Of a stretch of 64,000 nucleotides of DNA, positions 34,264-46,293 are shown one piece after another; the stretch's first letter is position 1, and every line of letters starts with the position of its first letter. Made by a program: the position numbers and the translations under genes. Source of the stretch: Channallabes apus (lineage: Eukaryota > Chordata > Actinopteri > Siluriformes > Clariidae); NCBI GenBank assembly GCA_030522415.1, contig CM060107.1, forward strand, positions 20,034,553 to 20,098,552, in the 5' to 3' direction. The notes under the pieces were generated by a model, which did not search any database, was not told the origin of the DNA, and saw only the letters and a list, made by a program, of their open reading frames with translations.

Positions 34264-34267
34264 ATAT

Positions 34268-35228
34268 TGTTATTTTGTAGTTCATGTTAAACCATAACTA
34301 ATAAGCATGACCCCAGGCTAAATGTGTTTGCATGTATGTCTTTTGCTGTTTAAGTGTGTGTGGAGCTGATACGGGGTTGAGTAATGTTGTATGGTTTGTT
34401 AGAGAATAGGTAAGTAATTAGCCTCTGTGTGTCCATTAGCCTAGCTTCTGTGCCTCTGTGTCCCTAGCCTCTGTACTTCTGTGTCCTGAGTCCCTAGTGT
34501 TGTGGTAGCTACTGTATGTTTAGCTATTAGGTAAGTGTAACTATGTGCGTGTCAGGCTAAAGACATTCTTAGCTAGATGTACAGTATGTGTAGCTGACTG
34601 CCATGGTTGGCTAAATAACCATGTTTAGCTAATAGCCATGTCTAGCTGATTGCCATGTCATTAGCCTTAGTCCCGTCTCGTCTCTAGTCGTGTCCCCGTT
34701 TTCAGCTCCATGCTTAGCTTGAGTCTGTGTTGTGTCTTTAAGCATGTCTCTACATGATGCTTATATTCTGAGTAACTGGTATTAGAGCCAGTGTTGTGTC
34801 TTTAAGCATGTGTCTCTACATAATGCTTAGTTATGTGTAGTTGGTGTCTTCGAGTCTGTGTCTTGTCAGTTAACCGAGTATATCAGCATAATACTTATGT
34901 TTTGTGTAGTGTCCTATAGCCTGGGTATTGGTCAGTTATGGGTTATATAATTTAAGTGTTCGTTTCTTTGTCTGTTTTTGTTTCTTTGTGATCCCTGTTT
35001 TGTATTGTGTCCTGATTAAAGACTCTTGTTTAAAAACACCCCTCTGCGCCTATGCCTGCCCCTTTCTGCCCACAGCATTAACAGCCATTACCACCCGTTC
35101 ATCATATTACTCTACGTCCATGAGTCCCCCACATCTGCTCCTTTACCTAAAGCAAATCTATTAACAAAAATGCTTGGCTAAATAAATATTTTAGCCTAGA
35201 CTTTAACACTGAGATTATGTCTGAGTCC
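34268..35228. repeat. Repetitive LTR-like region with internal duplications
   Basis: The region is T/G-rich and full of short 'tagct', 'gccatgt' and 'ctctgtg' repeats. A direct duplication of about 40 bp is seen: 'tgttgtgtctttaagcatgt' occurs at about 34729 and again at about 34793, each followed by 'ctctacat' and 'aatgctta/gatgctta'. An ATTAAA near 35017 precedes 'actcttgtttaaaa'. The run could be the 3' half of an LTR whose 5' half lies before 33962, but I found no matching ends. Confidence 0.4.
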
Positions 35229-35229
35229 T

Positions 35230-36480
35230 GAGCATTAATTGGAAGGGTGTTCTATAACTTTGGTAGTTTGTAATAATAATAAAAGCTCTGCCCCCAACTG
35301 TAGTTTTCATAATACGCACTACTGACAAGCAGCCTGCATCCTTTGATTGAAGACACTTGCGGTTTGCTAAGGTACTGTGGCGCAAGACTATTTAGTTCTT
35401 TATAGATCAATAGTAGTATTATAAAATCAATGCAAAACTTCACTGGGAGCCAAAGCAGTCTGCATAAGATGGGGTAATGTTCTCATATTTTCTGGTCCTA
35501 TTAAGAACTCTTACTGCTGCATTCTGGATTAACCGGAGCTTGTTAATGCTCCTGGTTGAACAACCAGGCATTAAGACATTGCAATAATCCAACCTAAAGG
35601 TGATAAAAGCATGAACTAATGTTTTTTGCATTGTTTACTGACAATATATTCCTTGGCAATGTTTCGGAGATGAAAGAATGCTATCCTGATATCATCTAAT
35701 TGAGATTTAAATGAAGGATTGGAATCTATAATCACACCAATGTGTTTTACTGTTGCACTTTATGGAATAGTAAGGTCATTCAGAGTTACTGTGTGATCAG
35801 AAAGCTTACTTCTAACTGCATATGGTCCTAATACCAGTACTTCTGTCTTGTCAGGATTAAGGAGAAGGAAGTTAATCCAGTCTCTTATATCTTACACACA
35901 TTGCTCAAACTTATTAAGCCGGATTTTCTCATCTGGCTTTGCTGAGACACATAACTGTGTGTCATCATTGTAATCATGGAAACTAAAAACATGGTTACGA
36001 ATTATGTTGCACAGAGGAAGCAATTAAAGAGAAAATAACAGTGGGCCTAAAACCGAACCCTGTGGAACACCAAACTTCACTTGAGAACATGCTGATTAGA
36101 CACCATTTAAATCTTCAAACTGGAAGCATTCCCTTAACTCTTACTACATTTTCTAATTTATGAATGTAAATACTATAATCAATGGTATCAAAACCTGCAC
36201 TAAGAGATGCAACCGTGATCAAAGGCCAGTAGGGGTCAATTAATACTTTAACAAGTGCAGTCTCTGTGCTGTACTGAGGCCTGACTGATACATTTTGTAT
36301 ATGCCATTTCTATTTATGTTCTAGGATAAGGTAGTTGGACAACTGACAGGGGCAATGTTAGGTTTCTTAATTAGTGGTTAAATAACCAGTAATTTAAAAG
36401 ACTTTGAAGCATTCCCATGAATTATATTGAATAGGGGTTTCGTTACTGCTGGTACTAATTTGTTTGAGAAAATGTGTCGG
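35230..36480 (-). pseudogene. LINE reverse transcriptase relic, minus strand
   Basis: The minus strand shows RT motifs of an L2/Rex-like LINE across several frames: a STETALVKV segment near 36240-36270, the catalytic motif as FHDYNDDTQLCVSAKP near 35940-35985, a palm/thumb region, and the C-terminal SINKLRLIQNAAVRVLNRTR (35440-35631), then APQYLSKP (35252-35443). The YNDD differs from the usual YADD of this group. Numerous stops and frame changes show long decay. The endonuclease domain is not visible. Confidence 0.75.
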
Positions 36481-36905
36481 TATAGGATCTATTCGGATTT
36501 TTAACACCAGATCTGACTGAGTAAGATCCTGAGGAAGAACTAAGGATGTTACAGATTCTCAAGAGAAATGAGCCAGCATCAGAAGCAAACTGAGGGCTTG
36601 CAATGTGTGCCCCTGCCTAACATCCTGCTAGCCATGTCCAATCATGCTTGATGAAGTTCCAAAAGGGACATTCTGGGCTGCAAATTCTCCTATTTCACCA
36701 AGACATGACTGAACCCAGCAGTACCTGAGAATACCTTCCAGCTGTCTGAGTTCTTCTCAGTTTACTTCATAAACAGAACAATGGACTTGGAGAGTCAAGA
36801 GGTGTGTGCCTGATAGCACAGAGCAGCTGGTGTGACAGCGTGAGCACTGTTTCTCTCACATACTCTGAGATCTCACTACCTATAACGTAGCGTTAACATA
36901 CAGCA
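36481..36905. other. No gene recognised
   Basis: A stretch between two LINE relics. It may be further decayed LINE sequence ('ctgagttcttctcagtttac' near 36748), but I cannot align it confidently. Confidence 0.35.
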
Positions 36906-36909
36906 ATTT

Positions 36910-37320
36910 GGATGAGTACAAAACTGCATCCTACAATGTGTATAGAGTGGTGAAGGAGGTGACATAGCAATATGAGAAAAAATTAGAGCACTAGCAAAGC
37001 TACCAGCATTAGCAGATTTAATGGCAGCATGCACAGGGAGAGTGTAAGAGAAGAAAAGACTTTCATCATATCATAGCATGACATGAGAACAGCATTCAGG
37101 AGAGTGAACACCAGGAAGGGAGCAGACCAGACAACATCTCTGGCCAGGTCCTCAGAGTCTGTTCTGATCAGTTATCACCAGTGTTCAGAGTTATTTAACC
37201 TCTCCCTGGAACATTTGTCAAATTGATCAACCAATAATGGCAACAAAATCACACATCTCCTACACAGCCCTGAGCTACAGTATTTGGACACCAGGAAAGA
37301 AAATTATGTTATGAATGAAA
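36910..37320 (+). pseudogene. L2-type LINE relic, plus strand
   Basis: It aligns by eye with the LINE at 19545-22930, in opposite orientation. 'gagtacaaaactgcatccta' (about 36914) corresponds to the YKAASYNVRKAVKEA coding. 'ttcaggagagtgaacaccag' (about 37094) corresponds to AFKRVNTRKAAGPDG. 'tggacaccaggaaagaaaat' (about 37285) corresponds to LDTKRGNYV. Large internal gaps and stops are present. TACAGTA at 37276 is a 5-bp insertion relative to the younger LINE. Confidence 0.75.
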
Positions 37321-37412
37321 TTATGAATGGTAACTGACTGAGCAACAGTAGGTAGCCACATTCATGATGTCACTAACTAGGGAAGTGCATTAACAAGAAG
37401 TGCTAAGCTTTA

Positions 37413-38108
37413 GGCCTTGTTCACACTGGTGTTAAATTTTTGGATAGACGAACGTGCTCAGAACGTCCTAGACGTTTATGTTGCGTTTTGTAGTGGCGCT
37501 CATTTGACTTCTACACTGGCGTTCATTTGTCTCTGTCTAACGCCAGCCTCCAGCCCAAATTGTAGTTTGTTTGTTAACCTGTGGAGGCAGTGTCGGGAAC
37601 TGGATATGACAGCCCTTGTCGTTTTATTTGAGGTGCCTCCTTTTAATATGGACCATTTTGCTATATTAGACGTTAATCTTCTTGTTTTAAAAATTCTAAT
37701 TAAATTGTTATATTATTATATAATATTTAAAAATAGACGTAGGGAGAGAATAAAAAACACAGCTGCTACACAGCTTTTATTTTTTAAACATTTTATTTTT
37801 GCTTTTTTTCCGCATTTTCAGGATCATGGGATATATCCGGTCCTCCGAAGCGTAAAATGGACGCGGAGAAACCAACTATACGTGTTTTCCTTGCGTTCTT
37901 TGGGATTTGAACGCCAGGAAAAAGCTGCATGCAATGTTTTTTTTAACCCCGTATAAATGCTCAGCCGGACAAACGCACGTCACCAAAGCCCGTGTGAACA
38001 CTCTCATTGACTCCTATGTGTAGAAAACCCTCGGCGCTTCACCCGCGCTCACCGGACACTACGAACAGCAGAAAAACGCTCGATTTTAACACCCGTGTGA
38101 ACAAGGCC
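37413..38108. mobile_element. PIF/Harbinger MITE, copy 2
   Basis: A 696-bp element with ends 'ggccttgttcacactggtgt' and the reverse complement of 'ggccttgttcacacgggtgt', flanked by TTA (37410-37412 and 38109-38111). It shares several blocks with copy 1 (30771-31400), including 'gaacgtcctagacgtttatg' and 'gaccaaagcccgtgtgaaca'-like sequence. It also has about 170 bp more in its left half. The 179-codon plus-strand ORF 37417-37956 lies across this MITE and has no domain support. Confidence 0.87.
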
Positions 38109-39300
38109 TTAGATGTTCATTTAAAGTATTAATTCTTGTGTTTGATCATTTTCCAGACATACATGAGCAATGACCAGGGGAAGTTCTGCTGAATATGCAC
38201 TAGAGGACTGGTGACCTCTGTTTCACAGTCTGGCTCTAAGGCCCTGAATTCAATACCTGTTTCCAGAGAGTAGGAGGGTGAAGAGTGTGAGTGGTGCATG
38301 TCATCCATAATTCCAGTGACTTTGTGAATGCAGCATGTGGTGTAAATGTCTGTGATAAAAGAAAGAGATATCCTGATGGGCTTTTCAGCTGTCCTCAATA
38401 TCTGCTGCAGTGACACATCCACTAACTGGTCTGCACTCTGAATATTGTCTGATCCAGCAGCCTTCCATGGGGTGGAATAGAATGTATATTTATTTTATAC
38501 ATTCTATATATTTTTTCCTAACATAACCTGTGGCAAGTCTGCCACATAACTCTGACAAAATAGACACACTTACAACAGGCAATCTTATTCATCACAAAAC
38601 TCTCTGTACATTACCACTTAACCACTTCAATGACCTCTTCATATCAATACCAATGGGTGGCTGTTATAATCCTGCTACATTTGGGGGAAAGTGCAGGGCC
38701 TATAACATGAGCTGGCTATTTTAGTGTTTAAATCTGGATTAGTGCAGAGTAAAGAGACTTCAAAAACTGGGGAGTATATTTTTTTAAATAATTTATTACA
38801 CAATTTATTATACATGAAATAAATGCTCCTCCACTCCAGCCGCACCCCGTGATTGATTGGCCCAGACGTAGTGATGACTGACATGTAGTTCACCCATCGA
38901 ACACAACTGTACAGAAAAGGGAGAGGGAGAGAGAAAAATATCAGCAAGCAAAGCGAGGCAGGCATGCAGACAAATACAAATAAATGCAAATAAATTCTTC
39001 AGATACCAGCATTGGCCCAATGCTGTGACAAAGTTTCATCCAATAGAGTTCTTTTATTCCAGCAGAGCAAAATTGAAGAAAGGGCAATCGAGAATTGCTG
39101 GCTGTAAAGTTTATACTGAAAGAATGGTACCCAATTTATCATGACCACAAAATCCTAAAAACTTTGGAAAACCATAAATTGATTGAACCTGCAACAGGCA
39201 TGATGGGCCTTATTTTTTTTTTCTGGTTTTAGTTTAAAGATTGCTACCAACCAGAATACAAAAATTCTGCCTCTGATCTTTACAAGATAGTTACAGAGTG
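38109..39300. other. Mostly unclassified; short L2-like fragment at 38390-38475
   Basis: At 38420-38470 'actggtctgcactctgaata' and 'tgatccagcagccttcc' resemble the antisense of the LINE coding near 21230-21290, so a short L2 fragment on the minus strand is likely. The rest shows no element. ORFs here (97 and 104 codons) are unsupported. Confidence 0.4.
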
Positions 39301-39303
39301 AGA

Positions 39304-39308
39304 AAATA

Positions 39309-39344
<36 letters not shown>
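39304..39344. repeat. (TTA)n microsatellite
   Basis: About 13 TTA units. Confidence 0.93.
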
Positions 39345-39345
<1 letters not shown>

Positions 39346-39574
39346 AGGAATTTGGACACACTTGTTTACTCTGTATATATACTCTCAAATCTAATGTCAC
39401 ATGAAGGAAATGTAATAATGTAATAATCATGAAAAGACTTATTACTGTTACAAACACAATCATAAACATGTACACAATTTAAACTTTATTACAATCTAAA
39501 GCAATTGTTTTGCAATATAGTCCCTGTAAAAAATGTTGTTTTAGATAAAATGTATAGAATTTATCTTTTAGGTA

Positions 39575-39770
39575 CAATTTAAGGCCCAGGTTCAATTCCC
39601 AGTGCCCAAACCCCAGCCACTGGATGCAGCGCCGGTCCCAAGCCCAGATAAAATGGTAGGATTGCATCAAGAAGGACATCCTGCGTAAAACCGGTGCCAA
39701 GCTGTATACAGATAGGATGGTCTGCTGTAGCGACCCCTTGATAGGAGCAACATAAGACCAACAGCAATTC
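39575..39770 (+). mobile_element. SINE fragment of the 'ggcatccggcgtaaaa' tail type
   Basis: 'caggttcaattcccagtgcc' could be a B-box region. 'ccagccactggatgcagc' follows, then 'aggacatcctgcgtaaaacc' and 'gctgtagcgaccccttgata', the 3' part of DANA/HE1-like fish SINEs. It is diverged and unrelated in detail to the 11331-type copies. Confidence 0.6.
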
Positions 39771-40326
39771 CCAAAAATTGACATTATCACCTGAACTGAC
39801 ACAGATCTAATTGATTTAAAATATATGTACTATAACCAGCTCTGAACCAGACCGATGGAGTGACCTTGATATACTAGGCTCAGATAGAGGGAGCACATTA
39901 AGCCAATAAGTAAAACCACCACAGGCACTTTCTATTTCCATCAGCAGAGAAATGCATTGGCACATCTTAACCCACTGACTGCATTGTTTTTTTCCATGGA
40001 ACAGTATTGGACATTGACTCACACATCTCTATTTCTCTGTTTTCTATATACAACTGCTTTGCACTTTCTGGAATTTCTTTTCATGTATAGTGGAAAATGC
40101 ATATTTTGTAAAAAAATAAATAAATAAATTTAAACTGCGGCTTTTCGAATTCTGAAATATGACAACAGATGGTCACACGGTAATTGAGGAATAAAATTTA
40201 AAAAGTAACACCATGATGACATTTTTTATCTCCTTCCTCTGGCTATGGTGCTAGCCTGTTGTTTTTATATCTGCTTTCTAAAGCTGTGAAATGTTTTTTA
40301 AGTTTATTAGGAAACTACAGTATAAG

Positions 40327-40330
<4 letters not shown>

Positions 40331-40379
<49 letters not shown>
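40331..40379. repeat. (TC)n microsatellite
   Basis: About 24 uninterrupted TC units. Confidence 0.96.
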
Positions 40380-40382
<3 letters not shown>

Positions 40383-41555
40383 TTCTGGACATTAGTGCCT
40401 CTCATGGGAATGTAATCCCCTCATTACACAAGCCCCTTTATTTAATCATTCTTCCTGCTTTAGACAGACTCCTGGGTTCACAAAGGGGTAATTATCTATT
40501 AGGATGTAGACTGGATTTGGATGTGATCCGTTTTGTGCCTCCGATTATGTGGCTAAAAACCCGATTCGGCAATGACAGTAATAGTGATTCTAACAATAAA
40601 ATCAAACAGGTTCATTTTGTTTTTGTTTCACTAATATCTTGAAGTCAAGAGGATATAATAATCCTTGTACTGTAAGTCAACAGCAGTTTAATTACTCAGC
40701 TGCCTGTAACATTGCCTGTTACACACAGCCCTGCATTCATGTAACATTGGAAAATATAGACAATCAGAGCACAATTATAGGAGTGTAAGTAAATAAAGAA
40801 ATAAAGCCCACTCATGCTGATTCAGATCTTCGTTATTTGAATCTTACTGTGAACATGCTGTGTCAGATGCATGTATTGCAATGTTTAATGAACACAAATT
40901 GTGGACACTTATAAATGTAATTTCCATAATAGATTTTACTCAGTTGTAAGGAAGCCTGTACAAAATAATTTTCATATGTTTCATACTTTATGCAAAGATT
41001 CAAGACAAAAAAAAGATTTATAGGTCTTAGATTAAATCTTTGAAGCTTTCTTAGAATTTAACCTAGGTTTTCTGGATGGTCATTTGAATCTAGAAAGTCT
41101 GGCAAATTCAAATAAGGAAAGTATTTTCATTAGCTGTACAATTATTTGTGACTATATAATGCTGCTGTGTTGTTCCAGTAAAATTCCATATAGTACCACT
41201 AAAATTCCAAATGCTTTTTTGTTCTCAGCAAGAGAAGTTCATTATATAAACTTATTTTATACAATTGCTTAATTGCTACATCAAATCAATAATTAATGTG
41301 ATCACCCTTTACTTTTAAAACCACATCCATTCCCTAAAGTTAGTCCCTAACAAGGTTTTACAAGGGAATCTGCTGGTAGGTCATTCTAAGTATCTAGGAG
41401 AACATGCCAGATCAGCCTCAGTGTTGTTTTTATCTGAAAAGTGGTCTATTATCTTTTGCTCCTTTCTACAGACATACAGTTGCAAGATGTAAAATAAGCT
41501 AAAAAAATAGAATCTGCTTCAAAAAGAAGAAAATAGAGACTTTAGTGCAGTATGT

Positions 41556-41558
<3 letters not shown>

Positions 41559-41630
<72 letters not shown>
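41559..41630. repeat. (GT)n microsatellite
   Basis: About 36 uninterrupted GT units; it produces a spurious Cys-Val ORF. Confidence 0.97.
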
Positions 41631-41635
<5 letters not shown>

Positions 41636-43758
41636 GATAAACTGGTGTTCCAACCAGTGTGTATTTATATCTCTTGCTCAGTGCCCAGTGTTCCTGTAAT
41701 TCCCTGCCATCGTGACCATGATGAATGCTGCTTCAGTTATGCTTATGATATTTAATTACCCTTTAGGACACACTTTGCAAATCTAACAAAAAACTGCCAT
41801 TACATGATGTACAATAACTACTTAAAACCATTTTAATAATTTGCTGTCTGGATGTACCAAGAGGTACTCAACATAAGCAAGCTCCTAGTTAGTACAGGTT
41901 TCTGGACCCAGAGTCATTACTACAACCAGAAAGTTTGCTCACATTGCCTCACCTTATTAACACTCCAAAATGTTTCATTGAATACAAAACACTTTAAGAC
42001 ATTTTAAGACACAGAATGGAACTTTTTTCAGACCTGTTTGATATGTTGGTCTGTTCTGATTTGGCGGATGACCAAAAAGACGGTGCTTATCCAACATTCT
42101 TTTAAAACACTTATTGCTGTCTCATTACTTTTCCACATCTGTGTGTTGTAAAGTTTTATCATTTACACCCTCTGGTGTCACATAGAAGAAGATAAAGTTC
42201 ATTTTAATTCTAGTTCCTCTCAAGCCTTCTTCTTTATGTTTTTATGTTATCTCAGGGAGACTCCCTTGGCTTTTTGATTTTTGCTTTCTCCTTAGAACTC
42301 TAACTTTAATTCCAACTGTCTATAAAGTTGCTTTGTGGCCATGTCTACAGGTATACAAACAAATAGGAATTTAATTCACTCAATATTATAATTGTCTCAT
42401 CTGACTTCAACTCTTCTACATCATTAGCAGAAATGCACCCAACAAATGACAGAGCTGTTATTGTTCATCACAATATACTTGCATACACACAGGCTTTTTA
42501 CTTTCACCAGTTTCTCTTGTTTCATATGATACTTCTTTGAACCAGAAATCTCAAATACAGACTTATCACTGCATAGAACATTCTGCAACTGGTTTTTGTG
42601 CAATGCCGAAGCCCTTAAAGCTTAGATCAGTTTAGCTATTGTTTTTTTTGCAGTTTTTTAAATAAACAACATAGGGTTTAGGATTGTGCAGTATAGAGTG
42701 ACATATCCTTTTTGTGTGATAGACTTAATTTTATTTCATTTTAACCATGACTGAGCAAAAAAAAAAAATAGGTCACACGGGCAAAGAAATAGAACAGATG
42801 TACATGATCACATTTTGAGAGTTCTACTTTTTTGTGACATAAGGCCCATTTTCTGGTGATGGTAAATGTAGCCGTTATAAAAGTAATGGTGACTTTTGCT
42901 TTACCTGACATACTGTATCCAAAAACACAGTTGGAAGTCTGAAGGCTTTCATGTAAGCACCTATTTATCTTTTTTTAATTGTTCTTGACCTATTCTGTGT
43001 TGCTTACATAAATCTGTGACATTTGAGTTTTAAGGGTTTTAAAGGTTTTGTATAATGAAATATTTTCTGCCTTACCATTTTGAAAAAATGGTTTAATAGC
43101 TACAAGAAGCCTCCATGATTATTTGTCCAAGCCTTCCAGGGAAATATGTCTCTTTAAACCTTAAAGGACCAGTTGATGGATTTAGACTAACATAAGCCAC
43201 TCTTGTTTCTACTAGAGCTTTTCTATTTAGTTTAGTTTAGCTACTATGTGATGGGTATTTCTAATTCTCTTGTTTTCAGATTTCCTCAGATCTCTTAGAT
43301 ATAATCAACATAATACTGCAAACACTGTGTGTATACCTGGTAAAGTGTTTTCAAGCTTCTCCTCATGGCAACCCAGTTGGCAGAGTGGTGGGTGCATGGC
43401 CCCTTACAACTGCACCATTTCAACCAGCTGAGCTTTCTATTATTTATCATGTAGGGGTTTAGGATTAATAAGCTGTCTAAAACAGCACAAACAATTTCAC
43501 AATAGCAGCTGCAGTACACAAAAAAATGAAGACAACTTCAACAGAAAGTGCAGAATTTCTGTAAAGTAAAATAGGAATATGTAAATTGAACATAACAACA
43601 ACAAGAAAAAAGATAAATAATCATGAAAACATCTATTGGTTATGTTAAACTAATTAAACAGATTAAAAAGATGTGATAAAGTAGATTTACAAACTTAACT
43701 TATTAAAATGAAGTTACCATGGCAGCTCATTTACACAGGGTTGTATGATGAACACCTC

Positions 43759-43759
<1 letters not shown>

Positions 43760-43801
<42 letters not shown>
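43760..43801. repeat. (ATA)n microsatellite
   Basis: About 13 ATA/TAA units; it reads as poly-Ile in a spurious ORF. Confidence 0.95.
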
Positions 43802-44632
43802 GCCAATTCTTGAAATTGGTTTGCTTTCTCGTTTACGTTTCTGTCTCTTCACATAAGTATGAGCATGACATATTAAAATCCTGTTGTCCAATGAGCATTG
43901 ATTGCTCTCATTGAAACACTGTGTACTTGAATCTGCAATAAAGAATAAGAGATGCACAGGATTCACTGAGTGTCTATTAGCGCAGAGTGACAAGGCTTCA
44001 AAAGAGATTTTACCACAAGCTGCTGAAAAAAGTTTAATTAATGTATAGTGTGATATTGCAGTGACATATTTGATCATTCAATTTACTGATCTCCATCAAG
44101 ATTGATGTAATACAGACACTTTAGTAAACATCATAGTGGAAGACTGGCTATCAGCCTTCTCAAGCAATTGTCTTTCTGTTTCTGTTGAAGACTCACCATT
44201 CAGTAGATAATCTGCATTTACCATGGATATGCTCATACTGTAATATATATTACAACTAAGTCTAATCATTTCTGCTGAAGGAACAATTTTTGAATATGAA
44301 CTGTGTTATAACAATGTGATAAAAATTCCTGATACACCTAAAAAGTACTGTATTGTATATGCCAAATAAATTATTCTGAACATCTTTTCCATACACTTTA
44401 TACCATTTGCCATTATATTATGTTAATATGGATACATGATTTGTTCCACCATTGAATATGATTCGACTCTATGTTTTTTTTGTTTGTTTTTTATTTTTCA
44501 AATCATGTCATGGAGACTTTCTTGCTTCTGTCATCTTCTGGCTAGTAGATGAGCCTCTAAATCACCTGTATCCTCCATATCTATTGTTAAAAGTGCTATA
44601 CAAATACCTTTGAATTGAATTCCACCTCAAGG

Positions 44633-44895
44633 CACACTGCCTTAGTGGTTAGCACAGTACAGTAGCTTCATACCTCCAGGGTTTGGAGCTTGGATCTCAC
44701 CTCCACTCTGTGTGTGGAGTTTGCATGTTCTCCCCATGTAAGCTGGGTTTCCTCCCACAGTCCAAAGACCTGCAGCCTACTGTAGGTTGACTGGGTGTGT
44801 ATGTGCTTGTGCCCTGTGACAGGTTGGCATCCCATCTAGTGTGTCCCTTAAGGGATAACTGGAATATACTGTATAATAGAAGGATGAATGAATTT
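44633..44895 (+). mobile_element. DANA/Mermaid-type SINE with three 5-bp insertions
   Basis: An old copy. It keeps 'gccttagtggttagcac', 'ggagtttgcatgttctcccc', 'cctcccacagtccaaagac' and the GAATGAAT-type tail. Compared with the young copy at 11331-11688 it has an extra CAGTA at 44658-44664 (after 'gttagcacag'), an extra CTGTA at 44778-44784 (in the 'gcagattaggctaattgg' segment), and a probable third at 44867-44873. All three sit at a TA dinucleotide. Confidence 0.82.
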
Positions 44896-45332
44896 CATCC
44901 AGAGAGATGCCTAAAGACTCTATGTAGACCTTAAAAAGACAAGTTTGTTTTAGATAAGATTCCAATTACACTGCATTAATTATTATGCAAATTATATCTT
45001 TCTCTGATTTTCATAATTAGTAAATGCAAATGACAGTCAGACAGAACAAACCTCCTAATGATAAAATAAAAATAAAAAACTGGAAATGCACTGTTCCAAA
45101 TTATTATGCTCAACAGAGTTAAAACATTTTATACTGTAGGTTGTAAAGAACTGAAAATAGGCTTTTGTTGAATTTGCAGCATTAGGAGCTCATATTTACT
45201 GAAATCAAAAATTATTTCAATCAAAAACATCCTAACAGGGCATGTTACATCTTAACATGACATCTTTGATATCCCTGTCACAATTCTTGCATCCATTGAA
45301 CTTGTGAGTTTTTGGAAAGTTTCTGCTTGAAT

Positions 45333-46140
45333 TTATTTGCTGGATATCAGAATAGCCTCCCAGAGCTGCTGTTTTGAATCAAACTGCCTCCCACCCTCAT
45401 AGATCTTTTGACGATTCTCAATGGGGTTGAGGTCAGGGGAGGATGGTGGCCACACCACTAGTTTCTCATCTTTTATGCCCATAGCAGCCAATGACACAGA
45501 TGTATTCTTTGCAGCATGAGATGGTGCATTGTCGTGCATGAAGATGATTTTGCTATACGGAAGGCACGGTTCTTCTTTTTGTACCATGGAAGAAAGTGGT
45601 CTGTCAATATACTTTGCAGAGGTCATTTTCACACCTTCAGGGACCCTACAGGGGCCTATTAGCTCTCTCTCCATGATTCTGGCCCAAAACATGACTCCGG
45701 CACCTCCTTGATGACATGGTGGCCATCCACCAACCATCCACTACTCCATTTATCTGGACCATCCAGGGTTGCACGAGACTCATCAGTAAACAAGACTGTT
45801 TGAAAATTTGTCTTCATGTATGCCTGGGCCCACTGCAACCATTTCTGCTTGTAAGCATTGATTAGGGGTGGCCGAATAGTAGGTTTATGTACAACTGCAA
45901 TCCTCTAAAGGATCCTAAACCTTGAGGTTCGCGGGACTCCAGAGGCACCCGCAGCTTCAAATACCTGTTTGCTGCTTTGTAATGGCATTTCAGCAGCTGC
46001 TCTCTTAATCTGATGAATTTGTCTGGCACAAACCTTCTTCATTCTGCCTTCATCTGCACAAACCTGTCTGTGCTCTGAATCAGCCACGAATGTCGTCACA
46101 GTACGATGAGTTTTCATGAAATATATAATGTTTTCATACC
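45333..46140 (-). pseudogene. Tc1-like transposase, main part
   Basis: The enzyme would cut and paste the transposon at TA sites in the nucleus. Two minus-strand frames cover it. 45905-46117 has THRTVTTFVADSEH and RQIHQIKRAAAEMPLQSS, the second half of the paired-like DNA-binding domain. 45333-45737 has GGAGVMFWARIM, the catalytic region IIFMHDNAPSHAAKNT (second Asp of the DDE triad) and [13 protein letters not shown] (third acidic residue). Between them, about 45740-45900 is present but out of frame. Stops and frameshifts inactivate it. The N-terminus lies across the Gypsy at 50193-50240. Confidence 0.85.
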
Positions 46141-46293
46141 ATGGCCAATTTGTGGTGAGGTGATGAATGGTTTCAATTGTGAGGTATGGAAGACTGGGTG
46201 TATCCGGAGCACCACAGGCAGCTGGAGCCGGTAGGTGACAGGGTTGATCCTCAGTGTGATACTGTATGGTCCGATAAAACGTGGAGCTAGTTT

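Larger units (their letters stand above)
39771..44630. other. Largely single-copy-looking AT-rich DNA
   Basis: Almost 5 kb with little recognisable repeat content apart from three microsatellites (40331, 41562, 43761). No ORF has domain support. Open frames over the GT and TC arrays are artefacts. This is the longest transposon-poor stretch of the window. Confidence 0.5.

Noticed and set aside
34400..34930. Tandem satellite
   Set aside because: The 'tagct' and 'gccatg' wording is irregular and only a duplication of about 40 bp is clear. It is not a periodic satellite.
37417..37956. 179-codon plus-strand ORF
   Set aside because: It lies almost wholly inside the Harbinger MITE at 37413-38108 and has no domain. 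The sister MITE copy does not keep it open.
41552..41755. Cys-Val repeat ORF
   Set aside because: Direct translation of the GT microsatellite at 41559-41630.
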